This document shows positions 27,337 through 35,111 of a stretch of 64,000 nt of DNA, piece after piece (position 1 is the first letter of the stretch; each line of letters starts with the position of its first letter). Source of the stretch: JAQBVV01 sp965249205 (GTDB lineage Bacteria > Acidobacteriota > Vicinamibacteria > Vicinamibacterales > UBA2999). The notes beneath the pieces are model-generated. The model worked only from the letters and a program-made list of their open reading frames with translations, was not told where the DNA came from and searched no databases. The position numbers and the translations under genes are program-made. The stretch is taken from contig CBDFLL010000004.1 in NCBI GenBank assembly GCA_965249205.1, positions 1 to 64,000 of the forward strand, given 5' to 3'.

Positions 27337-28325
27337 CTACACCGCACTATTCGAGAGATTCGGCGGGAAATGGCCAGAGCGCGTACCGGACACGCCCGCC
27401 CGCCGCGGGGTGAGCACGTTGGCGAAGTAGCGGCGCGACCGGAAGCCGTCCTCCGTGTGGCCGATACGGTCGGGCGTCTGGCGTACGCTGGTCACCGCGT
27501 ACGCATCGAATAGGTTGTCGGCGTAGAACGTCAGGGTCCAGGCGTCCTTCGAGAGCGACGCCGACACGTTGTGGACGTCGTAGGCTGGCAGCGTCTCGCC
27601 TCCAGCGTGCATCCCGATCCGGGTGAGCACGTCGCCGATGTAGCTGTAGCCGTACTGCAGCTCGAACGTGCCGCTGCCGAGTCGCGTGACGTAGGAGGTA
27701 AGCAGGCTCCCCTGATGGCGCGGTGCACCCGACAGCCGGTCGCCCTCGAAGGCGTCGGCACCGTCATCGAGCAGGCCGGGCGAGTCCCGGCTCAGCTCCG
27801 CGCGCGTATACGACCACGACCCGTGGAGGCGCCACGCGTTCGCCAGGGTGGCTGCCGACGCGAGTTCGACGCCGCGGCTCACCGCCCCGCCGCCGTTCAG
27901 CGTGATCGGCTCCGCACTGAACGGGGTGAGCCCCGCCACCTGGATGTCGGTCCAGTCGACATGGAACACGGTCGCGCTGAGGGTGAACCGCTCGTCGCGC
28001 CATGCACGGCGCAGCCCCACCTCGTAGTTGGTCGTCGTGTCCGGCCGGATGAGCGCCTGGTCGGCGTAAACGCAGCCCGATTGAGGCGGGTCGTTGCCGA
28101 GTCGGTGCAGACCCGGAAGTTGTTGCCGCCGCCGATGCGGTACCCCTCGGACCGGGTGACGTAGGCGTTGGTCTGGTCGTCGAACCGGTAGACTGACGCT
28201 CCCCTTGAGCAGGTAGCCGCGGTCGTCGGACTCAAAATCGCTAGAGGGCGAATTGTACATCGGCGTGAATGGGAACTCCGTCTGGCTACCAGTCGCAATG
28301 CCGTAGCCGAACCAGCGGCCGCCTC
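27337..28325 (-). pseudogene. TonB-dependent receptor, C-terminal remnant with frameshifts
   Basis: The minus strand encodes the last third of an outer-membrane TonB-dependent receptor. Strands such as TTTNYEVGLRRAWRDERFTLSATVFHVDWTDIQVAG, GVELASAATLANAWRLHGSWSYTRAEL and WTLTFYADNLFDAYAVTSVRQ are typical of the barrel. Around 28090-28230 the correct frame switches out and back (YVTRSEGYRIGGGNNFRVCTD is in a neighbouring frame), so at least two indels are present. The 5' part has been replaced by half of an IS110 element, and the plug domain is gone. The resulting 532-codon open frame is a chance fusion, not a functional protein. Confidence 0.75.
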
Positions 28326-28339
28326 CTGTCACGCTCCCA

Positions 28340-29067
28340 TCCACTGGCTCGACTGCCGTGACCCGGCGCTCGAGCCAGTGGATGTGCCGGGTGATCTCTC
28401 GGCGCACGGGCGCCGCCGCATGCTCCAGGCGATTGCGCTCCGCGGTCAACATGTCTAAGAGCTGCCGGCGGCGGGTACTGAGCGCTGCGAGCTGCTGCAG
28501 CGCCGCATCCGGCACCGGCCGAGGCGCGGGCTGCACCCGTTCGGCAAAGAGCGCGAGCAGCTGCGCATCGAGGCGGTCCGTTTTCGCCTGCTGCCCCGTG
28601 GCTTTGCCGAAGTCGTGCACCTGGCGCGGATTCGCCACGACGACGGGGAGAGCCGCTGCGGCGAGCGCCACGACGAGCGCGGTTTCGTAGCCACCGGTCG
28701 CTTCCAGGACGATGAGGCTCGGTGCCAGGGCGCGGAGACGGTCGACAGTGGCCGCGATGCCCGCGGCCGCATTCGGTGTCGTCCACGACGTGCCCGCCGG
28801 GCGGCAGGCCACCACGAAGTCGGCCTTCGCGATGTCGATGCCCACGAAAATCGGAGTCGATGTCATGCGAACCTCCAGGGCAGACGAGTCCGTCTTGGCC
28901 CGGCCTTGCAGATACGGGGTCGCACCCCCTGGCAACTGTACGGGCTCACGGACGAGCCGCCAACGACGCCCCGCTATCAGACGGCCTGGGTGGCCAAGGT
29001 CCTCTCGAGCTGTCGTCAGCGGGTGGACGGACTCTAGATAGACCGTCCGAAATCAAGATACAAGGTC
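28340..29067 (-). mobile_element. IS110-family element, 3'-truncated copy D
   Basis: Sequence from about 28340 to 29067 is nearly identical to 58738-59464 in the complete IS110. It retains the long leader (28865-29067) and about the first 180 codons of the transposase (GIDIAKADF, LEATGGYE, KTDRLDAQLL), which then run into TonB-receptor sequence. The C-terminal half with the serine domain is absent. Homology ends at 29067 with CAAGGTC, which fixes the outer edge. Confidence 0.8.
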
Positions 29068-29116
29068 TTCGGGCCGCTGACAGGGCGGCGACCAACGACG
29101 ACAGAAGGAGGATGTG

Positions 29117-29583
29117 ATGGCAAGGGTAGCTCCGGAAATCGTCGAGAAGGTCGACGTCGACCACCTGGTGGAGCCGCTCGTCAAGAACGCCGGGGCCGAA
29201 CTGGCGACAGCCTACGACTGCACGGTTCTACGCGCCAATCTCATCGGCCTTGCAGGAGAGGGGCTCACAGCCATGACCGAGGATGCGCGCATCGAGGATC
29301 GCCACCACTTCAAGGCGCTCGTCCCGCGCATCTCCGAGCTGGGAGGGACGCTGCCGCGGCCCAGGAGTGACTTCCACGACCCGGTCAGCCCCACGGCTTC
29401 CCTGCCGAGGACCCCACCGACATCCAGGCCATGCTCACGGTGGTGGTGAACGCGGAACGTTGCATCGTGAAGGGCTATCGCGAGGTTCTCGGCGACGGTG
29501 GCGACACATGTCGCACGCGGGAGGGATATCCCGCGGAGTCCCGCGATATCCCGCGACAAGCTTTGTTCACGCTCATCGCATGA
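29117..29583 (+). pseudogene. Dps-like ferritin-family protein, frameshifted and truncated
   Basis: After a strong AGAAGGAGG comes MARVAPEIVEKVDVDHLVEPLVKNAGAE, then YDCTVLRANLIGLAGEGL and EDARIEDRHHFKALVPRISELGG, the ferroxidase-type helices of the Dps-like (DPSL) ferritin family; E, D and H ligands are visible. Near 29400 a one-base loss shifts the frame. The continuation DPTDIQAMLTVVVNAERCIVKGYREVLG is encoded in the next frame up to 29583. The final helix of the family (with the second E-x2-H ligand pair) is missing. DPSL proteins store iron and remove peroxide; this copy should be inactive unless the indel is a sequencing error. Confidence 0.7.
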
Positions 29584-30061
29584 GGACACCGCAGGACACG
29601 GATGATGGTCGCGCTATAAACACAATCGCGCGCCTGCGTTCGCCTCGGCGCTGGGTCGCGGTCGTCATGCTGCTCCTGGCGGCGCCGGCCGCGGCGGCGG
29701 CGCAGACCGAGTCCACTATCAATACGGGAAGCTCACCAACCCGTTCTCGGGAGCGCGGGCGTACACGACCATCCTGACCTGGGCGCGGCGGCTCAAACAA
29801 CGCCGTCGCGAAACCGGAGCGGTCGCGCCGCGGGCCCAACGGTACGGCCCGCGGCCGGTTCTGGCCCCCCACCTGGCGACGCTGGCCGCACTGCTCCAGG
29901 CGCCACCCGATCGCAGGTTGGCCGACCTGCAGGCGGCGCTTCCCACCGCGCGTCAACGGAGGCACCTATCTAGGCGGAGCCCGTGATGCGGCCGACCGCA
30001 CGACGTCTTTGGGGTGGATCGCGCGTTGGACTGGCCCAACAGTTTGTGCACTGCCTCTGGT
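29584..30061 (+). pseudogene. Debris: signal-peptide start joined to transposase-like fragment
   Basis: Around 29640-29710 there is a signal-peptide-like stretch (WVAVVMLLLAAPAAAAAQTES). In the next frame it continues as HYQYGKLTNPFSGARAYTTIL and then as YGPRPVLAPHLATLAALLQAPPDRRLADLQAALPT, which resembles the helix-turn-helix region of IS630-type transposases. The pieces are in different frames and look like fused fragments. No functional gene is supported. Confidence 0.35.
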
Positions 30062-30109
30062 GCGCCCGTAGCTCAGTTGGATAGAGCATCGGCCTAAAGC
30101 CGACGGCCA
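30062..30109 (+). pseudogene. tRNA-Arg 5' half, damaged anticodon
   Basis: The sequence GCGCCCGTAGCTCAGTTGGA followed by TAGAGCATCGGCC matches the acceptor, D-arm and anticodon 5' stem of a tRNA-Arg(TCT)-type gene. The loop then reads CTAAA, losing the anticodon, and neither a T-arm nor a matching 3' acceptor strand follows. It is non-functional and lies about 85 bp before the gltS-like gene. Confidence 0.6.
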
Positions 30110-30194
30110 TGGTTACACTCCTGCTATAGTCTCGTGGACGGGGCGTGCCATGCCGCGACTGACGCGGTGATTGCCACTGAATCCCGATAATCAT

Positions 30195-31565
30195 ATGGAC
30201 ATCGTCCTCGCCTTCAGCGCGTTGTGCATCTTGCTGGTGATCGGCAAGATCCTGCGAGTGACGATCCGCCTGTTCCAGAAGCTCTACCTGCCGGCATCGG
30301 TGATCGGTGGTTTGCTTGGGCTGGTGCTTGTGCAGACGATCGGTGGCTCCCTGCCCGACGCGACGACGGCGGGCTGGACTCGGTTGCCAGGATTCCTCAT
30401 CAACATCGTCTTCTCGGCCCTCTTCCTGGGAGTCTTCATTCCACCGATCAGACGTATCTGGGGGATCGCCGGGCCGCAGCTGGCGTACGGCCAGATCGTC
30501 GCCTGGGGCCAGTACGTCGTCGGCCTTGGCGTGGCGATCGTGGTTCTGTCACCGGGTTTCGACGTCCCGGGGGCGATCGGCACCATCATTCCGGTCGGCT
30601 TCGAAGGGGGGCACGGTACGGCCGCTGGTCTGGAACCGGTCTTCGATGCCTATGACTGGCCCGAGGGTAGGGATCTGGCTCTCACATCGGCGACTTGCGG
30701 CGTCCTGTTCGCCATCATCGTCGGCATGGCGCTCGTCAACTGGGCGGCGCGCCGGGGCTACACCCGGCAGCTGAAGCGCCTTGAGGACATGCCCGAGAGC
30801 AGTGTCGTTGGCGTCTACGACCCAGCTGAGCGGCCGAGCGCCGGAAGCCAGACCGTGTCAGCAGCGTCAATCGACAGCCTCGGCTTCCATCTCGCCATCA
30901 TCGGTCTCGGTGTGTTCATTGGCTATCTGATCCACAGCGGCTTAGTGCGCGTCGAGCTTCTGGTGCGGCCTCCGAGCGCCAACGACCGCGCCTTCTTCGA
31001 CAGTTTCCCGCTCTTTCCGCTGTGCATGATCGGTGGCCTGGTGGTGCAGCTCTTCTTCGCTAACTTCACCAAGCGCAATCCGCTCGACCATCGCCTCATG
31101 CAGCGCCTCTCGGGCACCGCCATGGATTTCCTGGTGGTGGCCGCGATCTCGACCATCAACGCGGAGGTGGTGCTGGAGGGGCTCGGGCCCTTGGCGATCC
31201 TGGTCGTCGCCGGGGTGCTGTGGAACGTTTTCTGCGTGATGTGGCTAGCGCGCCGCCTCTTACCAGCGGACTCGTGGTTCGAGCGCTCGATCGCCGAGAT
31301 GGGGCAATCGATGGGCGTCACCGCCACCGGCCTCTTGCTGTTGCGCGTTGTCGATCCCGAGGGTAACACCGACGCCACCTCGGCCTTCGGCTACAAGCAG
31401 CTCATGCACGAGCCGTTCATGGGCGGCGGGCTGTGGACCAGCGCCGCCATTCCGCTGGCGCTGGCCTACCATCCGGTGTGGGTGCTCGGCATCAGCACCG
31501 GGGCGGTGGCGCTCTGGCTGCTGGTGTGGGCGCTGTTGTTTCGCGGTCGGCTCGGCCTCGGGTGA
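30195..31565 (+). CDS. gltS: Sodium/glutamate symporter, GltS-like (ESS family)
   Basis: A 456-residue polytopic carrier of the glutamate:sodium symporter family. Two inverted halves each carry the glycine-rich re-entrant signature: the first contains PASVIGGLLGLVLVQTIGG and VGFEGGHGTAAGL, the second SIAEMGQSMGVTATGLLLLRVVDPEG. Each half has 5-6 hydrophobic helices. The start at 30195 gives MDIVLAFSAL; an upstream in-frame codon at 30171 lacks a ribosome-binding site. Glutamate is the family substrate, which would fit glutamate-centred amino-acid metabolism, but the identity of the amino acid is inferred. It is one of few intact genes in this IS-rich region. Confidence 0.88.
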   Translation: MDIVLAFSALCILLVIGKILRVTIRLFQKLYLPASVIGGLLGLVLVQTIGGSLPDATTAGWTRLPGFLINIVFSALFLGVFIPPIRRIWGIAGPQLAYGQIVAWGQYVVGLGVAIVVLSPGFDVPGAIGTIIPVGFEGGHGTAAGLEPVFDAYDWPEGRDLALTSATCGVLFAIIVGMALVNWAARRGYTRQLKRLEDMPESSVVGVYDPAERPSAGSQTVSAASIDSLGFHLAIIGLGVFIGYLIHSGLVRVELLVRPPSANDRAFFDSFPLFPLCMIGGLVVQLFFANFTKRNPLDHRLMQRLSGTAMDFLVVAAISTINAEVVLEGLGPLAILVVAGVLWNVFCVMWLARRLLPADSWFERSIAEMGQSMGVTATGLLLLRVVDPEGNTDATSAFGYKQLMHEPFMGGGLWTSAAIPLALAYHPVWVLGISTGAVALWLLVWALLFRGRLGLG

Positions 31566-31995
31566 TGGAAAGGCATCGCTGACATACGATCGGCTCCACA
31601 CTTCGAACGGTGCATGTCGCGCATGACCGCCGCCTGGTCCAGGATCTTCGGTCGAGGCGCGCTGGAATCCTGTACGCGCACGCTGCCCTCAGGCAAGCAA
31701 GGAGTGCCATCACCAGTGCGAGTGACCGGCCCTCTCTTCTGTCCGTACGGAAGAAATTCCGCGTGCGCTGATTTTCCATCTGTCGGAACCGTACCCAGCG
31801 TGCCTTCACAGCGCCGTGGATACGAGAATCACCGATGGCCACTTCGGCTTCCCGTGCCGGTGGCGTTGCGCTGCCATTCCGGCACGTTTTGCCGACGTCT
31901 GCGGATCCATCTCGAAGAGCAAGACGGCGGTGTGGGCGGCATGGATTACGCTCTCGCGGACAAGATCTCGATCGGGGTCGTTGCTCTCTAAGCCT
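31566..31995. other. No recognisable gene
   Basis: About 430 bp between gltS and the decayed IS1595. Several short frames overlap on both strands but none has a motif, signal sequence or ribosome-binding site that I would support. Confidence 0.3.
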
Positions 31996-32976
31996 CAACA
32001 ACCGTTTAGGATATCTCACTGCCCATCCGATAGCAGCTCAGGTTAATATAATCCTCTGTTGAGCCTATGGGGAGCCGAGGTCTTCGCAGGGAAAGCGGTC
32101 CCGGATTGGCTGATTGTAGTAGCGCATCGAGATAGACCTGCAGCTGATGGCGCCCGACACCGTGGTAGGTCCCGATGAGCCACTGTTGCAGGCTGCCGAT
32201 CGCCCGATGGACGGCTGGCAGCACCGCCGGTCCGCCCGACCGGACCCGTTGCACCGACGGCCCATGGCGGTAGCCCGCTGCCCGGAGGCCTTCGAACGGC
32301 TTGAGCCCGTCGGTGTAGGTGGTCGCCCCAGGAGTGATATGCCGTTGGGTAAACGCCGTGAAGGTGTTCTGGCTGAAGTCAGGAATCACCTCCATGCGGA
32401 CGCGCCCTGTGCCGGCTCCCTGCTTCTCCACCGAGACGGCGACCAGAACCGCTTTGCGACCTTTGAATTGGCGGCTGCCACGCAGCCCCGGTTGCGGACC
32501 GCCGACCCAGGTGTCGTCGAGTTCGACGTCCCCATGCAACGGTTCGCGCGCCACGTTCACCATCGCACGGCGGAGCTTGTGCAGCAGGAGCCAGTCGGTC
32601 TCGTACCGACCGATCGCCAGCTGGCGTTGAAGCAGCAGCGCCGAGATCCCGCGCTTGTCGGTCGTCATCAATTAGGCCGCCCAAAACCCCACCGTCAACG
32701 GGAGCCTGGTCCGATGCAGGACCGTGCCCGCGGTCAGGGGATACTTGATATCGACACCTGGCGCACTCGCGACGCTGCCACGCGCGGATCGGAAACGCTC
32801 GCCCGTGACCACAGCGTGGGCATCGAAATCCCTCGGGCCATCGACAGGCCTCGAGGTACTGCTGGCAGGCCTTCTCGTCCGCGAACCGTCGCTGAAACTC
32901 GCGGAGGCTTGTCGGGAACGCGCGGCACCGAGGTACGCTATTAATGGCGGGCTCCTGAAGCAAGCGGATAAGCATC
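31996..32976 (-). mobile_element. IS1595-family element, decayed copy
   Basis: The right end (about 32955-32976, CCTGAAGCAAGCGGATAAGC) is a diverged form of the inverted repeat of the intact IS1595 at 60665-61708. The transposase inside is split between two frames. The left end has lost the usual terminus, and its boundary is approximate. Confidence 0.7.
32006..32943 (-). pseudogene. IS1595-family transposase, frameshifted and C-truncated
   Basis: The N-terminal zinc-ribbon part (SLREFQRRFADEKACQQYLEACRWPEGFRCPRCGHGRAF ... RECARCRYQVS) is in one frame. The ISXO2-like DDE domain (TDKRGISALLLQRQL, YGDV-like HGDVELDDTWVGG, TYTDGLKPFEG) is in another; the switch lies around 32700-32750. The C-terminus departs from the intact copy after QVYLDALL. 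It is more diverged from the 60.7-kb copy than the IS5 copies are from each other, so it is probably an older or different insertion. Confidence 0.75.
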
Positions 32977-33033
32977 AGCGAGCCAGCGAGCCAGCGGGTT
33001 CAACGGGAAACTGCGTGTCGAACTGATCCACCA

Positions 33034-33834
33034 ATGAATAGACTGATCGGTGTACTCGTGGCTGGCGCTGTCACACTACTCGCGGCACCAGATGTGGCAG
33101 CCCAGAGCTGGCGCTCGGGATGGTATGGCGGGCTGGACGTGGGGGTTGCCCTGCCCCGCGACATCGATATCCGCGGGCGAACCGACGATATCCCGACGAA
33201 CTGCGACGGGCATTTCCCAGACGTCGAGGTTGACGGTAGGACGCTGCCCTTACCGCTCGACCATCCCGATTGTGCCCCCGGAGCCGAAGGATGGGAAAAC
33301 CACTTCGACATCGACGGCGGCCCGTTGCTCGGGTTCCATGCGGGCTATGCGTGGCGGGCGCTTCGTATCGAGGCCGAGTATGTGCATCGTCGACACGGCG
33401 GTAACCGATCCGCCAGCACTATCACCGGTAGCGACAAGCAGGCCGAATTCGTCTTCGGAGCCGAACGGCTAAGCGACGTCGAAGCCGATGCGTTCTTCGG
33501 CAACGTCTACTACGACTTCCGTGGCGCACCGTTCGAGCTGATTCCCTATGTCGGTGCCGGAATGGGGTTGATTGCGGCGAGCACGACCTACAGCACCACA
33601 TACCACCGTAATCCCGACAGCAACATCATGCGAACTCTCGGGCGGCATCCGGCGGCTGCCGGTACGCTGTCAGTGCAAGAAGCAACGTTGTCGGATCGCC
33701 TCTGGGCATATCAATGGACGGCGGGCATCGACTATCCACTCGTCGAGCGCTTCGTACTGGGCGTGGAGGTGCGCCACGTGAAGCCTGAAGAGCTTTCGGT
33801 GCCGGGACGCGGCGGAGAGCGACCCGCCCGATGA
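33034..33834 (+). CDS. Outer-membrane beta-barrel protein, 3' end replaced by IS5 fragment
   Basis: The frame gives 266 residues. A signal peptide (1-24, ending VAAQ) precedes an opacity/OmpW-like small barrel: WYGGLDVGVALPRDIDI, HFDIDGGPLLGFHAGYAWRALRIEAEYVHRRH, GNVYYDFRGAPFELIPYVGAGMGLI and AYQWTAGIDYPLVERFVLGVEVRHVK. These alternate short turns with long loops and aromatic girdles, as in 8-stranded barrels. After residue 250 the sequence PEELSVPGRGGERPAR is encoded by antisense IS5 sequence, so the native last strand and terminal aromatic residue are missing. Assembly by the BAM machinery may fail. Native function unknown. Confidence 0.65.
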   Translation: MNRLIGVLVAGAVTLLAAPDVAAQSWRSGWYGGLDVGVALPRDIDIRGRTDDIPTNCDGHFPDVEVDGRTLPLPLDHPDCAPGAEGWENHFDIDGGPLLGFHAGYAWRALRIEAEYVHRRHGGNRSASTITGSDKQAEFVFGAERLSDVEADAFFGNVYYDFRGAPFELIPYVGAGMGLIAASTTYSTTYHRNPDSNIMRTLGRHPAAAGTLSVQEATLSDRLWAYQWTAGIDYPLVERFVLGVEVRHVKPEELSVPGRGGERPAR

Positions 33835-34529
33835 CCCCGGGAATCCCACGGTCAACTTCCACGGGGAGCGGCGGCGCAACGACACGCACCAGTCGACGAC
33901 CGATCCGGAGGCGATGCTGCCTCGGAAGGGCCAGGGGAAGGAAGCCAAGCTGGCGTATCTGGGCCACGTGCTGCTGGACAATCGACAGGGACTTGTCGCC
34001 AACGTCTGCGCGACTCACGCGACGGGGACCGCCGAACGCGAGGCAGCGGCGCTGTTGCTGGAGGCCAGCGCGCCGCCGGGCAGCACGGTCGGGGCGGACA
34101 AGGGCTACGATGTGGCAAGCTTTGTGGCCGCTGTCCGTATCCGGGCCGTCACGCCCCACGTTGCTCAGAAGGTCCGCTGGAGTGCGATCGATGGCCGGAC
34201 CACGCGGCATGCGGGCTATCACGTCAGTCAGCGGAAACGGAAACTCGTAGAACAGGTCTTTGGCTGGATGAAGACCGTCGGCGGCTTGCGCAAACTCCGG
34301 CATCGCGGTGTCGCCCTCGTGGATTGGCAGCTTACCTTCGCCGCCACGGTCTATAACTTGGTCCGGCTGCGGAATCTGGAGGCGAGGTGTCCCTGATCAC
34401 CGGCCGCGCGTGTCGCCGGCCCCTTGATCGGGGCCAGCGCACAGCCGTGCGCACCGTTGTCGGTCGGTGGTGACTCGCATGATCCTTAGAAAACGGCCCG
34501 ATCACCCGGGTTCTTCAGCAGCCTGCTAG
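33782..34529 (+). mobile_element. IS5-family insertion sequence, 5'-truncated copy B
   Basis: A 748-bp fragment almost identical to the 3' part of copy A, in the opposite orientation. It starts inside the transposase gene at CCTGAAGAGCTTTCGG, keeps the C-terminal coding region (34396 is the stop), and ends with the element's terminus and CTAG at 34526-34529. The missing 5' half and the fused outer-membrane gene indicate a deletion at the left edge. Confidence 0.85.
33914..34396 (+). pseudogene. IS5 transposase C-terminal fragment (copy B)
   Basis: About 160 codons corresponding to the second half of the copy A transposase, including GADKGYDVASF and EQVFGWMKTVGGLRKL, with the intact C-terminus NLVRLRNLEARCP. 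The DNA-binding N-terminus and the first catalytic aspartate are gone, so it cannot be active. Confidence 0.85.
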
Positions 34530-35081
34530 AGGGTGGTCAACGCGCCGACCCACGGTCGGTTGCCGACCTTGGCTCTACAGGGCAGTGTCACCGCTGGCGC
34601 TGACAGCCACGCGTTGTCCCGACCGGATACCTACCTGGCTGCGCAACGCTCGCAAAGCGTCGACAACAGCTTTGAGCGATCTGATCGATTCTTCCGCGCC
34701 GGGGTTGATCCACTCAGTTTGCATAGCGGGATACGGCTGCAGCGTAATTGTGCTCCCTGTTTCCGAGCCATTGTCCGTCGAGCCGTAAGCTATTCCAACC
34801 GGCCGTGCAACCTGCTGCCATAGTTCCTCCGTGATAAACGGAACAATCGGATGGGCTAGACGCAGAGTTGCCCGAAGAACACTCAACATCATATGACGCG
34901 TTGCACGCTGCTGTGCTGGACTACCAATTCGCAACTGGACCTTAGCGAGCTTCAAGATACCAATCGCAGTATTCATTCCAGACAAACTTATATATAGCTC
35001 CCGCGGCCACATCGAACCGGTATTCACCGAACGCCATTTCGACATCGCCCACGGTACGCTGGAATGCGCTGACAATCCAGC
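34530..35081 (-). pseudogene. valS: valS (valyl-tRNA synthetase) C-terminal fragment with frameshift
   Basis: Read on the minus strand, the fragment begins at the IS5 end with DRWIVSAFQRTVGDVEMAFGEYRFDVAAGAIYKFVWNEYCDWYLE. After one extra base it continues LAKVQLRIGSPAQQR, TLRLAHPIVPFITEELWQ, LQPYPAMQTEWIN and LRALRSQVGIRSGQRVAV, ending with a stop at 34575. This is the anticodon-binding domain of ValS. The pieces WNEYCDWYLE and AHPIVPFITEELWQ are diagnostic. The text looks closer to proteobacterial ValS than expected for this host, and base use is less GC-rich than the flanks. The catalytic domain and the C-terminal coiled coil are absent, so it is a stray fragment. Confidence 0.82.
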
Positions 35082-35111
35082 GATCACCCGGGTTCTTCAG
35101 CAGCCTGCTAG
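35082..35111. repeat. Solo IS5 terminus
   Basis: Thirty bases (GATCACCCGGGTTCTTCAGC followed by AGCCTGCTAG) identical to the end of the IS5 copies, with no element attached. With the end of copy B it brackets the valS fragment. Its final CTAG contains the TAG stop of the DUF5916 gene. Confidence 0.85.
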
